Below, piece by piece: positions 20,530 through 31,023 of a stretch of DNA of 64,000 nucleotides. The translations under genes and the position numbers were made by a program. The notes under the pieces were generated by a model. The model made no database searches and was not told where the DNA came from. It worked only from the letters and a program-made list of their open reading frames with translations. The stretch's first letter is position 1, and each line of letters begins with the position of its first letter. The DNA comes from Pseudomonadota bacterium (GTDB lineage Bacteria > Pseudomonadota > Alphaproteobacteria > Puniceispirillales > Puniceispirillaceae). The stretch spans positions 1 through 64,000 of the forward strand of contig JAQCEA010000006.1 in NCBI GenBank assembly GCA_027620495.1, read 5' to 3'.

Positions 20530-21741
20530 TTAAAGTGACAAGTAACGCCGGTTTTTTGTCACAGCCTCTGCCGCCACGCGCCGTGCATCGGCGTCAATCG
20601 CCATCACCGCGTCTAAATGATCAATCGGCAGAGTTATAGACTGGCCAAGAACCGTCTCGATAATGGCTGGTATCTGAGTGAACCCTATTTTTTCTTGCAA
20701 GAAAGCCGCAACAGCCACCTCATTTGCCGCGTTCAAAATCGCTGGGGCAGCGCCGCCATCACACAGGGCCTGTCGCGCCAGTGCAAAGCCGGGAAAGCGC
20801 CGTGTGTCAACAGATGCAAACGTCAGTTGATCCATAGCGGCAAGATCAAGACGCGCAGACGCCCAATGCAAACGGTCTGGCCATGCCAATGCATAGGAAA
20901 TTGGTGTCCGCATATCAGGCCCGGCAAGCTGTGCCACCACTGACCCATCACGAAAATACACCATGCCATGTACCGCTTGTTGCGGATGGATTAACACTTC
21001 AATTTGATCTGGGCGCAGGTCAAAGAGCCAATAGGCCTCAATCACTTCCAGCCCTTTGTTCATCATCGTTGCACTATCAACCGAAATCTTTTGTCCCATC
21101 GCCCAATTTGGGTGCCGGACAGCCTGTTGCGGCGTCATGTTTGCCAGATGATCAAGTGGCGTTTCCAAAAATGGGCCACCAGATGCGGTGAGGCAAATAT
21201 GGCTGAGCGCGGCGGTATCGGCTTGTGCCACCTGCCTGCCCCCATGTCCTTTCCACCCCTGCCAACATTGAAAGACCGCATTATGCTCGCTATCCACTGG
21301 CAAAATATGCGCGCCACATCGTTCGGCTTCTGCCATCACCAACCCGCCAGCCGAAACCAGTGCCTCTTTATTGGCAAGCGCAATGGTTTGCCCGGCTTGC
21401 ACCGCCGCTAGCACTGATGGCAACCCGGCAATACCAACAATACCAGCCACAACAATATCGACAGGCATGGCGGCAATTTTTGAACAAGCCACCTCTCCGC
21501 CAACAATATCAACCTCTATACCGTCAAGCGCTTCATGCAAGTGATCCAACTTGGTTGCATCACCCAGCCCAATAATTTTTGGTCTAAATTCTGCGGTTAA
21601 TGCGGCTAGCCCTTCTGCATCGCTACCCGCAACCAAAGCATGGATGGAAAAGGATTCGGGAAATTGCCGTACCAACGCCAATGTGCTTTGCCCGATAGAT
21701 CCGGTTGCCCCCATCACCGTTATGGTTTTCATTGTGCCCAT
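20530..21741 (-). CDS. dxr: 1-deoxy-D-xylulose-5-phosphate reductoisomerase
   Basis: ITVMGATGSIGQSTLALV...ALANKEALVSAG...LPVDSEHNAVFQC...LTASGGPFLE...MNKGLEVIEAYWLF. Confidence 0.97.
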   Translation of the reverse strand: MGTMKTITVMGATGSIGQSTLALVRQFPESFSIHALVAGSDAEGLAALTAEFRPKIIGLGDATKLDHLHEALDGIEVDIVGGEVACSKIAAMPVDIVVAGIVGIAGLPSVLAAVQAGQTIALANKEALVSAGGLVMAEAERCGAHILPVDSEHNAVFQCWQGWKGHGGRQVAQADTAALSHICLTASGGPFLETPLDHLANMTPQQAVRHPNWAMGQKISVDSATMMNKGLEVIEAYWLFDLRPDQIEVLIHPQQAVHGMVYFRDGSVVAQLAGPDMRTPISYALAWPDRLHWASARLDLAAMDQLTFASVDTRRFPGFALARQALCDGGAAPAILNAANEVAVAAFLQEKIGFTQIPAIIETVLGQSITLPIDHLDAVMAIDADARRVAAEAVTKNRRYLSL

Positions 21742-21752
21742 CTAGAGGCGAC

Positions 21753-22553
21753 CTAACTTACGAAAAAGAATAGATAAAACGCAGGAACAGTAAAAAGATA
21801 ACCATCAAACCGGTCAAGCAAACCGCCGTGGCCGGGCAATATTGCGCCGCTATCTTTGACATTGAGATGCCGTTTTAAAGCAGATTCAAGCAAATCACCA
21901 ATTTGCGATAAAACCGCGACGCCGCACCCCAAAACCAATGCCGTGACCACATCCAAGCCAGTGATGGGTGCCAACCCGGCAACCGGTGCCAACGCGGGTA
22001 TGCTGGCAAAACCCACCATGACAGCAACGGCGGCAACAATACCGCCAACACTTCCCGACACGGTTTTATTTGGACTGACCAGAGGTGCCAGCTTGACGCC
22101 GCCAACAGACCGACCAACAAAATAGGCAGCGCTGTCACAGGCAGCAACCACCGCGGCCAGCACCAAAAGCAGCCAGTGGCCATCTGGCTGGTCTAGCAAT
22201 AATGCCGAAAAATAAAGACATATCGATAAAGCGAGCGCAAATAGCCCAGCCAAAACCCCGCGATACATCATGGCGATACCAAAAGACAACAGCGCTAACC
22301 CGCTATGCCAAACTGCCCCCGCATCAAACAACCAGACGGGAAATGACGGTAAAGCGATAAGCAGAGTAAGCCCGATTGCCGCAATGACAGGCATTTTCAA
22401 CATTTTGCTGAATTCATACGCCATACCAGCGGCCAAAATCGCAACCACAATGCTGGCAATTTTAATATCAAACCATACAGCCGTGATTATGGGGATCAAA
22501 ACCAACACCCCAAGAAACCGCCGCGCCGTGCCAGATAGCTGGGGACCAACCAT
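21753..22553 (-). CDS. cdsA: Phosphatidate cytidylyltransferase
   Basis: CDSAAYFVGRSVGGVKLAPLVSPNKTVSGSVGG...SQIGDLLESALKRHLNVKDSGAILPGHGGLLDRFDGYLF. Confidence 0.96.
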   Translation of the reverse strand: MVGPQLSGTARRFLGVLVLIPIITAVWFDIKIASIVVAILAAGMAYEFSKMLKMPVIAAIGLTLLIALPSFPVWLFDAGAVWHSGLALLSFGIAMMYRGVLAGLFALALSICLYFSALLLDQPDGHWLLLVLAAVVAACDSAAYFVGRSVGGVKLAPLVSPNKTVSGSVGGIVAAVAVMVGFASIPALAPVAGLAPITGLDVVTALVLGCGVAVLSQIGDLLESALKRHLNVKDSGAILPGHGGLLDRFDGYLFTVPAFYLFFFVS

Positions 22554-22557
22554 ATGG

Positions 22558-23301
22558 TTAGTCGCTCACAACAACACGAAGCGGTTGATCATTGTCATAG
22601 TGACCACCGCCGAACCGGCGCTGGCGTCCTTGAAAGGATGTTATGGCATCAAACAAATCACTACGGGTGAAATCTGGCCATAATTTTTCGCTGAAAAACA
22701 GCTCCGCATATGACAAATCCCAAAGCAGAAAATTTGAAAGCCGCTTTTCACCCCCGGTACGAATGAGCAAATCAACTGCTGGCAGAATTTTGGTCGACAT
22801 ACGCGATTTTAACAGATCGTCATTCACATCATCAGCGGCTAACATACCTGCCTCGACCTCTTTGGCGATGGCTAGAGCCGCACTGGCAATATCCTGACGG
22901 CCACCATAATCAAGTGCCACCGTCAAATTTAGCCCGGTATTTTTGGATGAACGCTGTTCTAAACCTTGAATCGCCGCAGATAAATCATCAGCAAACCGAT
23001 CACGCCGACCAATGATACGCAACCGCACATTGGCATCTAGCAATTCTTGGGCTTGTGTATCAATAAATCTGGCGATTAACCGCATCAGACCTGCCACTTC
23101 ATGTTCAGGGCGAGTCCAATTTTCAGATGAAAACGCAAATACGGTCAAAAAATTAATATGCGAATCCGCACAGCTTTTTGTTATGTCCTTTAATGTTTCG
23201 GCACCTTTGTCATGGCCTAAAAGGGCTTCTAGGCGCCGTTTTTTCGCCCATCGACGATTACCATCCATGATAATCGCGACATGATTTGGCGTGTTTGACA
23301 T
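22558..23301 (-). CDS. uppS: Isoprenyl transferase (undecaprenyl diphosphate synthase)
   Basis: HVAIIMDGNRRWAKKRRL...FAFSSENWTRP...DLLIRTGGEKRLSNFLLWDLSYAELFF. Confidence 0.97.
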   Translation of the reverse strand: MSNTPNHVAIIMDGNRRWAKKRRLEALLGHDKGAETLKDITKSCADSHINFLTVFAFSSENWTRPEHEVAGLMRLIARFIDTQAQELLDANVRLRIIGRRDRFADDLSAAIQGLEQRSSKNTGLNLTVALDYGGRQDIASAALAIAKEVEAGMLAADDVNDDLLKSRMSTKILPAVDLLIRTGGEKRLSNFLLWDLSYAELFFSEKLWPDFTRSDLFDAITSFQGRQRRFGGGHYDNDQPLRVVVSD

Positions 23302-23332
23302 GGCCAGACTCCGGCACGCCTAGGAAAACAAA

Positions 23333-23890
23333 CTAGACTTGCGTGATTTCTTTTTCTTTATGCGCTAAAGCATCATCCACTTTTTTAACATATGTGTCAG
23401 TTACTTTTTGGACTTCAGCTTCTTGTTGATGCCGATCATCTTCTGAAATCAACCCATCTTTTTCAGCTTTACGTGCTGTTTCAATGCCATCACGGCGGAT
23501 ATTGCGCATCGCCACCTTGCAGGCTTCGGCATACCGACCGGCGACTTTTACCATATCTTTGCGCCGTTCTTCAGACAAATCTGGGATAGGCACACGGATC
23601 AGCCCGCCTTCGGCCATCGGGTTTAACCCCAAATCAGACTCGCGGATGGCTTTTTCAACGGCTGAGGCCATTGACGCATCCCATACTGATACGGTCAGCA
23701 ACCGTGATTCAGGCGCCGATATGTTACCAACCTGATTCAGCGGCATTTTTGATCCATACGCATCAACCATAATAGGCTCTAGCATCGCCGGGTTTGCCCG
23801 CCCCGCACGCAATCCCATGAATTCACTCTGCAAACTTGTGAGGCTTGCTTCCATGCGCCGCTTGATATCATCGATGTCCATTTCCGACAT
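23333..23890 (-). CDS. frr: Ribosome recycling factor
   Basis: LRAGRANPAMLEPIMVDAYGSKMPLNQVGNISAPESRLL...PIPDLSEERRKDMVK. Confidence 0.97.
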   Translation of the reverse strand: MSEMDIDDIKRRMEASLTSLQSEFMGLRAGRANPAMLEPIMVDAYGSKMPLNQVGNISAPESRLLTVSVWDASMASAVEKAIRESDLGLNPMAEGGLIRVPIPDLSEERRKDMVKVAGRYAEACKVAMRNIRRDGIETARKAEKDGLISEDDRHQQEAEVQKVTDTYVKKVDDALAHKEKEITQV

Positions 23891-23934
23891 ATCCGTCCCC
23901 TATCGTCTGGTTGGAATGTTTAAGCCTAATGCCG

Positions 23935-24669
23935 CTAGCACACGACGGTAAAGCGCCCCTGATGTTTCACTACACGCTGAAATTCGCCCGGCGTTTCAAT
24001 AGAAAACACCAAAATGGGAATGGCATTTTCACGCGCCAATGATACAGCCGCCGCATCCATAACACGCAAATCTTCGGTTAACACCTGCATGTAGGACAAT
24101 TGATCATACCGCTTTGCGGTTTTATCTTTTTCCGGGTCAGCTGAATATACGCCATCGACCCGCGTGCCTTTGAGAAGTGCTTCGCAATTCATCTCTGATG
24201 CACGCAACGCGGCGGCGGTATCGGTGGTGAAAAATGGATTGCCCGTGCCAGCGGCAAAAATAACCACACGGCCCTTTTCAAGGTGACGCGTTGCGCGGCG
24301 CCGGATATAGGGTTCGCATACCGCACTAATCGTCAGGGCTGATTGCACCCGCACCGGCACATCTAGTTGTTCGAGCGCATTTTGCATCGCCAGCGCATTC
24401 ATCACGGTCGCCAGCATGCCCATATAGTCACCGGTGGCCCGTTCCATGCCCGCCGCAGCCCCAGATACCCCGCGAAAAATGTTGCCACCGCCAATGACCA
24501 AACAGACCTCAATGCCGGTGGCGACAACGTCTTTTACTTGCTGAGCGACAGTTCCAACCATTTCCGGATCAATCCCATAGGGCAGTTTACCCATCAGGGA
24601 TTCACCAGAAATTTTCAACATCACACGTTTATAATGTTGCTGAGACTGGGTTGTGGTCGGGTCACTCAC
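23935..24669 (-). CDS. pyrH: UMP kinase
   Basis: [12 protein letters not shown]...[12 protein letters not shown]...[19 protein letters not shown]...[16 protein letters not shown]. Confidence 0.97.
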   Translation of the reverse strand: MSDPTTTQSQQHYKRVMLKISGESLMGKLPYGIDPEMVGTVAQQVKDVVATGIEVCLVIGGGNIFRGVSGAAAGMERATGDYMGMLATVMNALAMQNALEQLDVPVRVQSALTISAVCEPYIRRRATRHLEKGRVVIFAAGTGNPFFTTDTAAALRASEMNCEALLKGTRVDGVYSADPEKDKTAKRYDQLSYMQVLTEDLRVMDAAAVSLARENAIPILVFSIETPGEFQRVVKHQGRFTVVC

Positions 24670-24709
24670 GTCACATGCGCTCCATAACTATATTTGGCTT
24701 GGCGAGATA

Positions 24710-25627
24710 CTAAGACAGTTGCGCGGCCACTTCGGCGGCAAAGTCTGTTTCTTCACGCTCAATGCCTTCACCAAGATTAAACCGGACAAATTCAGTCAAG
24801 GCAACAGCCGAACCTGCATCTTTGCCAGCTTTCGCAACGACATCAGCAATACGTGTCTCGCCATCAATGACAGATGTTTGTTCAAGAAGTACGACTTCCT
24901 GATAATATTTCTTCATCCGGCCTTCGACCATTTTTTCGGCAATTTCCTGAGGTTTGCCAGACTCTTTTGCTTGTTCAATCAGTACTTCGCGCTCACGCTC
25001 GACAAGTTCAGCATCTAGATCATCCGCCGACAAGCTGGCTGGTGCGGTTGCGGCGATATGCATCGCCAACTGCTTGCCAAGCCCATGTAACGCCGCGGCA
25101 TCAGCATCTGATTGCAGACCAACCAGCACCCCAATCCGGCCCAAGCCATCAGCTGTTGCGTTATGCATATATGGCACAACAACACCAGATGACACTTCGA
25201 CTTTCTGCATCCGGCGTAATGACATATTCTCGCCAATGGTTGCAATTTTCTGGGTCAACTCTTCTGATACAGTCCGGCCTGTTCCAGGAAAATCAGCAGC
25301 CATCAGCGCATCAAGGTCTGACGCATCGAGTGCGAGGCCAGCCAGCGCGGATGCAAATCCCTGAAATTCGGTATTGCGCGCAACAAAATCAGTTTCTGCG
25401 TTGAGCTCAATAACAGCCCCCTTGGTCCCGGCAACAGCGATTGCCACCAAACCTTCTGCCGCCACCCGGCCAGATTTCTTTGCGGCCGTTGCCAGCCCCT
25501 TTGTGCGAAGCCAATCAATCGCGGCGTCCATATCACCGCCAGTTTCACCAAGCGCTTTTTTGCAATCCATCATGCCAGCGCCAGATTTTTCACGAAGTTC
25601 TTTTACCAGAGCAGCAGTCACACTCAT
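24710..25627 (-). CDS. tsf: Elongation factor Ts
   Basis: [22 protein letters not shown]...[24 protein letters not shown]...[12 protein letters not shown]. Confidence 0.97.
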   Translation of the reverse strand: MSVTAALVKELREKSGAGMMDCKKALGETGGDMDAAIDWLRTKGLATAAKKSGRVAAEGLVAIAVAGTKGAVIELNAETDFVARNTEFQGFASALAGLALDASDLDALMAADFPGTGRTVSEELTQKIATIGENMSLRRMQKVEVSSGVVVPYMHNATADGLGRIGVLVGLQSDADAAALHGLGKQLAMHIAATAPASLSADDLDAELVEREREVLIEQAKESGKPQEIAEKMVEGRMKKYYQEVVLLEQTSVIDGETRIADVVAKAGKDAGSAVALTEFVRFNLGEGIEREETDFAAEVAAQLS

Positions 25628-25681
25628 GTCGAATAATCCTTGTTTTTCAGTTCAAACTGTCGGTGCGATGCACCAGACAAC

Positions 25682-25723
25682 AAAAAATGGCACCTGTGTT
25701 CAGCCATCCATGCGGAACACAGG
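25682..25723 (-). terminator. Hairpin plus U-tract between rpsB and tsf (possible attenuator)
   Basis: 9-bp inverted repeat cctgtgttc (25693-25701) / gaacacagg (25715-25723); on the minus strand it is followed shortly by tgccATTTTTTG. Confidence 0.65.
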
Positions 25724-25733
25724 CACATAGATG

Positions 25734-26576
25734 TTACGCTTGGGCCGCACCCTCTGCAGCCGCATCATCCGCCGCCGCATCAGCAGCTGGAACCTCAGCC
25801 GGGGCATCTTCAGCCACCATTTCGGCCAAGGCTGGTTCAACAGGTGCCTCAATCGCCGCACCGGCGTCACCGCCACTTTTCATCAATTCGGTTTGCAACC
25901 CGTCAAGCACTGCCGCTTGTACCAATTCACAATAAAAGGTGATGGCACGCATCGCGTCATCATTGCCCGGCACAATATAATCAACACCATCTGGGTTGGC
26001 ATTGCTATCGACTACGGCAACAACCGGAATACCCAAACGATTGGCTTCCTGCACGGCAATGGCTTCTTTGTTTGTATCGAGAATAAACAGCATATCAGGA
26101 ATGCCGCCCATTTCCTTAATACCGCCAAGTGTGCGCTCTAGCTTTTCTTGTTCACGGGTAAGCTGCAAAATCTCTTTTTTGGTCAGCTGCTTAATTTCGC
26201 CAGTTTCAAACCGTGCTTCCAGATCGCGCAAACGACGGATTGATTGCGACACGGTTGACCAGTTTGTCAACATGCCACCAAGCCAGCGATGGTTCACATA
26301 ATACTGGCCGCAATTCCGCGCGGTTTCGGCAATTTTTTCGGATGCCGCGCGTTTTGTACCAACAAACAAAACCCGGCCGCCGCGTGATGTCACATCGCTC
26401 AGCGCCTGTAATGCCTGCTGAAACATTGGCATGGTCTGTTGCAAATCAAGAATGTGGGTTTTGTTGCGCGCGCCAAAAATGAACTGTTCCATTTTTGGGT
26501 TCCAACGGCGAGTGCTATGTCCGAAATGAACGCCAGCTTCGAGCATTTGGCGCATGGTAAATGTAGGGAGAGCCAT
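25734..26576 (-). CDS. rpsB: 30S ribosomal protein S2
   Basis: [21 protein letters not shown]...[17 protein letters not shown]...[10 protein letters not shown]...; Ala/acidic-rich C-terminal tail. Confidence 0.97.
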   Translation of the reverse strand: MALPTFTMRQMLEAGVHFGHSTRRWNPKMEQFIFGARNKTHILDLQQTMPMFQQALQALSDVTSRGGRVLFVGTKRAASEKIAETARNCGQYYVNHRWLGGMLTNWSTVSQSIRRLRDLEARFETGEIKQLTKKEILQLTREQEKLERTLGGIKEMGGIPDMLFILDTNKEAIAVQEANRLGIPVVAVVDSNANPDGVDYIVPGNDDAMRAITFYCELVQAAVLDGLQTELMKSGGDAGAAIEAPVEPALAEMVAEDAPAEVPAADAAADDAAAEGAAQA

Positions 26577-26771
26577 ATCTATTACTCCTGTTCTCCGGTT
26601 AAACCTCCATGGGGAAATGAAAGACCATTGCCTTCACCGGATGGCCACCAGCACAGGATTTACTGTGTGTTAACCGACCCCATGTGTGAAATCGCGTGTT
26701 GTTTAGCTTGTTCAGACAGGAATTGCAACCCGTTAACGCCAAAAAACATCAAGGATCAAGACAGCGTAAAA

Positions 26772-29700
26772 TTATAATTCCTGTACGCTCAAAATACCCG
26801 GCATGCGTTTTAGTTGCTGGCGCAATTCACCGCTGAGACGGAACCTGCCCGGTACGCCTATACTGACTTCATTCCCATCAATTAAGGCCTGTAATTTTAC
26901 CTCTGCCTTGCCCGGTCCATCCTTGCGCAAAGCGTCTTTGAGTGCGATAAGCGGCGTTTCATCCTGCAGCCATAGCGCCCCCCCGCCATGCCATGCCGCA
27001 ACCGCATCATCAAGATATTGCACCCGTGCCGCCAACAGACGTGGGCCGTTATGCTCTAGTTTAAGATTGGCTGAAATCAATAACGGTTTTTCAGACTCAA
27101 GAAGCGTCATGGCCTCGGCCAGAACATCAGAAAACATCGTCACTTCGAAAACGCCGGTCTGATCGGTCAGTTGCACAAAGGCAAACCGGTTGCCGCGTTG
27201 TGATACGCGAATCTGTTTGCTGGTCACAGAACCAGCCAGATTGACCCGTTGCGGTGCCCGGCCAGTTTCCAGAAGTTCAGCTAACGCCGCATGGGTGATA
27301 ATGCGCAACCTTGATAACTGGCTGGCATAGCTGTCCAAGGGGTGCGCTGATAAATATAGCCCCAGCGCATCAAATTCCTCTTTCAACCGATCCATTGCCG
27401 CCCAGTCATTTTGTGGTCGCAAACGGATGCTGTCGACGCCAGTCTCGCCCGCACCGCCAAAAAGATTATCCTGATTCGATTCAGCCTCGCGCCGCATGGC
27501 ATCTGCATGCGACAATAACAAATCCATGTTTTCAACAAGTTCGCGTCGGTTTGGATGGATCGAGTCAAACGCCCCGGCACGCACCAACCCCTCCATCTGC
27601 CGCCGGTTAATTACTTCACGTGGCAAACGCTGTAACAAATCTTCAAGCGAGGAAAAAGGCCCACCATCCTGACGGACATCGACAAGCCGTGCCATGGCCT
27701 CGCTGCCAACATTTTTAATGGCCCCAAGCGCATAGCGCACAGCCGCAGGTGTATCTGGTGCATCGGCAACAGCTTCAACCGCAAAACTTGCAAAAGATTT
27801 ATTAATATCAGGTGGTAATATGGTGATAGATTTTTGCTGACATTCTTGACGAAACACCGCCAATTTGTCCGTATTCCCGGCATCCAGCGCCATTGAAGCC
27901 GCCATAAATTCAACTGGGTAATTGGCCTTTAAATAGGCTGTTTGATACGACACCAGCGCATAGGCCGCGGCATGAGATTTGTTAAACCCATACCCGGCAA
28001 ATGCGGCAATTTGATCAAAAACGTCAGATGCCAATTGTTCAGACAGATCATTTTTTACCGCGCCAGTGATAAAAATTTGGCGTTGCTCATCCATCTCGGC
28101 CTTGATTTTCTTTCCCATGGCGCGCCGCAAAATATCCGCCGCCCCAAGCGTGTAGCCTGCTAAAACCCGGGCCGCTTGCTGGACTTGTTCCTGATAAATC
28201 ATGATGCCATAGGTTTCAGCCAGCACCGGTTCCAGCTGTGGGTGCATATAGGTGATTTGCGACGGGTCATGTTTCCGCGCCACATAATCCTTGATATTTT
28301 CCATTGGCCCCGGCCGATATAGCGCGACAACAGCGATAATATCTTCAAACCGGTCAGGCCTGAGGCCGCGCAGCACGTCACGCATACCGCTAGATTCCAA
28401 CTGAAACACGCCCACAGTGTCGCCATTGGACAGCATCTTGTAGGTCGTTTCATCATCAAGCGGAATATTGGCAAGATCAATTTCAATGCCGCGCCGCGCA
28501 ATAAAATCGACAGCACGTTGCAAGACGGTCAGCGTCTTTAGACCCAAAAAGTCAAATTTGACCAAACCTGCCTTTTCCACCCATTTCATATTAAATTGTG
28601 TCACCGGCATATCTGATCTTGGATCGCGATAGAGTGGCACAAGTTCGGCAAGCGGGCGGTCACCAATCACCAAGCCAGCGGCATGCGTCGAGGCGTGCCG
28701 GTACAATCCCTCTAGCTTCATTGAAACGGTAATCAGGTCAGCGACTTGTTCATCTTCGTCCTTTTGTGCGCGCAACGCCGGCTCTGATTTTAGTGCCTCG
28801 GCAATTGTTGTCGGATTGGCCGGATTGTTCGGAATCAGCTTTGCGATCCGGTCGACCTGTCCATAGGGCATTTCCAGCACACGTCCGACATCACGTAATG
28901 CCGCGCGGGCTTGTAATGACCCAAATGTGATGATTTGTGCGACCCTGTCATGCCCGTATTTGTCCTGCACATAGCTGATCACCTCGTCACGCCGATCCTG
29001 ACAAAAATCAATGTCAAAATCCGGCATCGACACCCGTTCTGGGTTCAAAAACCGTTCGAACAACAAGCCCCATTTCAACGGGTCAAGATCGGTAATAGAT
29101 AGCGCCCACGCCACAACCGATCCAGCACCTGAACCACGGCCCGGCCCTACTGGAATATTTTTTGATTTTGCCCATTGGATAAAATCAGCAACGATCAAAA
29201 AATAGCCGGGAAATCCCATTTGCTCGATAATATCTAGCTCAAAGGCCAACCGTTCCATATAGGGTTTTGACAGCGACTGACGCGCCGCCTCATCAAGCGA
29301 TTCGTTAAATACATGGCGCTCTAGTCTAGCCTGCAACCCGCTTTGTGCCTGTGCGCGCAACTCTGCCGCCTCATCACGCCCGGCTGATGTCACAAAGGCT
29401 GGCAAAATAGGCGCGCGTGTTTCCGCCATCACACTACAGCGTTTGGAAATGACCAAAGTATTTTCAATTGCTTCAGGTATATCTTGAAACAATTCAATCA
29501 TTTGCGATGATGTCTTAAAGTAATGCTCTGGGGAATATCGCGGTCTATCTTGCTCTGATATTTTGCGACTTGTACCAATACACACAAGTGTATCATGGGG
29601 CTGGCTCATAGCCGGATCTTCAAATCGACAGTCATTTGTCGCGACCAGAGGCAAATTTAACCGATCCGCACATTCGAGAAGATGTGGCTCGCCAGCAAGT

Positions 29701-30233
29701 TCCGCTGGCAATCCGTGACGTTGCAATTCGATATAGAGGCGGCCGGGCACAATAGCCGCCAGCCTTTCTAGACGTTGTTGTGCCAAATTGGCGCGCCCAT
29801 CCCCAGCTGGGCCGCCAACAAAGCCGGATAACGCGCCCCCAGTCAACAGAATCAACCCATCGCTGTAATCGGCTAAATCTTCGACAGCGCAAGCAGGTGT
29901 TTGCGCCGCATCGCTCGACAACAGAATTTTTGACAATAATTGAGACAAATTGACATAGCCTGTCTCATTTTGTGCCAGCAGCACCACATCACCGCGCCCG
30001 GCTTTGTCCTCAAGTTCAATCTGCGTACCCATGATTGGCTGCACCCCTGCCGCGGCCATAGATTGCGCAAACTCCAAAGCGCCAAACATATTATTGGTAT
30101 CAGTGATCGCGGCGGCGGGTTGAAAATCGCCGCTGACAAGTTTGGTTAATGTGCCAATCCGCAGGGTCGATTCAGTCAGCGAAAAAGCAGTATGAAGACG
30201 CAAATGAACAAAAGAGGCAGGCATATAAAACAC
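26772..30233 (-). CDS. dnaE: DNA polymerase III subunit alpha
   Basis: PHP domain N-terminus (FVHLRLHTAFSLTES), GPGRGSGAGSVVAWALSITDLDPL, MPDFDIDFCQDRRDEVI, HAAAYALVSYQTAYLKANYPVEFMA; 1153 aa. Confidence 0.98.
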   Translation of the reverse strand: MFYMPASFVHLRLHTAFSLTESTLRIGTLTKLVSGDFQPAAAITDTNNMFGALEFAQSMAAAGVQPIMGTQIELEDKAGRGDVVLLAQNETGYVNLSQLLSKILLSSDAAQTPACAVEDLADYSDGLILLTGGALSGFVGGPAGDGRANLAQQRLERLAAIVPGRLYIELQRHGLPAELAGEPHLLECADRLNLPLVATNDCRFEDPAMSQPHDTLVCIGTSRKISEQDRPRYSPEHYFKTSSQMIELFQDIPEAIENTLVISKRCSVMAETRAPILPAFVTSAGRDEAAELRAQAQSGLQARLERHVFNESLDEAARQSLSKPYMERLAFELDIIEQMGFPGYFLIVADFIQWAKSKNIPVGPGRGSGAGSVVAWALSITDLDPLKWGLLFERFLNPERVSMPDFDIDFCQDRRDEVISYVQDKYGHDRVAQIITFGSLQARAALRDVGRVLEMPYGQVDRIAKLIPNNPANPTTIAEALKSEPALRAQKDEDEQVADLITVSMKLEGLYRHASTHAAGLVIGDRPLAELVPLYRDPRSDMPVTQFNMKWVEKAGLVKFDFLGLKTLTVLQRAVDFIARRGIEIDLANIPLDDETTYKMLSNGDTVGVFQLESSGMRDVLRGLRPDRFEDIIAVVALYRPGPMENIKDYVARKHDPSQITYMHPQLEPVLAETYGIMIYQEQVQQAARVLAGYTLGAADILRRAMGKKIKAEMDEQRQIFITGAVKNDLSEQLASDVFDQIAAFAGYGFNKSHAAAYALVSYQTAYLKANYPVEFMAASMALDAGNTDKLAVFRQECQQKSITILPPDINKSFASFAVEAVADAPDTPAAVRYALGAIKNVGSEAMARLVDVRQDGGPFSSLEDLLQRLPREVINRRQMEGLVRAGAFDSIHPNRRELVENMDLLLSHADAMRREAESNQDNLFGGAGETGVDSIRLRPQNDWAAMDRLKEEFDALGLYLSAHPLDSYASQLSRLRIITHAALAELLETGRAPQRVNLAGSVTSKQIRVSQRGNRFAFVQLTDQTGVFEVTMFSDVLAEAMTLLESEKPLLISANLKLEHNGPRLLAARVQYLDDAVAAWHGGGALWLQDETPLIALKDALRKDGPGKAEVKLQALIDGNEVSIGVPGRFRLSGELRQQLKRMPGILSVQEL

Positions 30234-30312
30234 TCTAGGCTGGACCGGGCCTCATAGCATATCGCAATCGGTCTGTCCGGCCAAACGACTTGTCAGCTAT
30301 ATTTTGATTTGG

Positions 30313-31023
30313 TCAGGCCAATTCGACAACATGACCATTTTCAATGGTCAGAATGCTATCCATATTGAGTGCCAATTGCTGGTTATGCGTCACCACCAAA
30401 GCCGCCGTTTGGGTGGCACGGGTGATGGCCGCCAAATGTCCAAAAACATCTTTGGCTGTATCCGGGTCCAAATTGCCTGTTGGCTCATCAGCGAGCAACA
30501 CCCGCGGGGCATTGGCCACCGCCCGCGCAATGGCAACTCGTTGTTGTTCACCACCCGACAGCAATCCGGGGCGATGATCGACACGGTCTTGCAAACCAAC
30601 CATCGCCAGCAATTGCCCAGCCCTATCCGCCGCTTCAAATTTATCAAGCCCATTCAGCATTTGCGGGATCATCACATTTTCAAGCGCGGAAAATTCTGGC
30701 AGCAACCGGTGAAACTGAAACACAAAGCCAATATGCTGGCGGCGCAACAAGGTGCGTTTTCCTTGCCGCAAAAGCCCAGAATCGACCGTATCGATAAATA
30801 CGGTGCCTGAATCAGGCTGTTCAAGAAGACCGGCAATATTCAACAAGGTGGACTTGCCAGACCCAGATGGCCCAACCAAGGCTTTCATTTCGCCAGCCCG
30901 CACAGTTAGACTCGCACCGGTCAGCACATCCAGCTTTGACCCGCCTTGATTATAGCTACGCCAGACATCTTTTAGTTCAAGAAGCGGCGGCGGGGCTGAT
31001 CGAGATAACATGGCCTCACTCAT
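30313..31023 (-). CDS. lolD: Lipoprotein-releasing ABC transporter ATPase LolD
   Basis: ALVGPSGSGKSTLLNIAGLLEQPDSG (Walker A), LSGGEQQRVAIARA, VLLADEPTGNLD; adjacent to lolC/E; likely start MSEAMLSRS at 31023. Confidence 0.94.
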   Translation of the reverse strand: MSEAMLSRSAPPPLLELKDVWRSYNQGGSKLDVLTGASLTVRAGEMKALVGPSGSGKSTLLNIAGLLEQPDSGTVFIDTVDSGLLRQGKRTLLRRQHIGFVFQFHRLLPEFSALENVMIPQMLNGLDKFEAADRAGQLLAMVGLQDRVDHRPGLLSGGEQQRVAIARAVANAPRVLLADEPTGNLDPDTAKDVFGHLAAITRATQTAALVVTHNQQLALNMDSILTIENGHVVELA

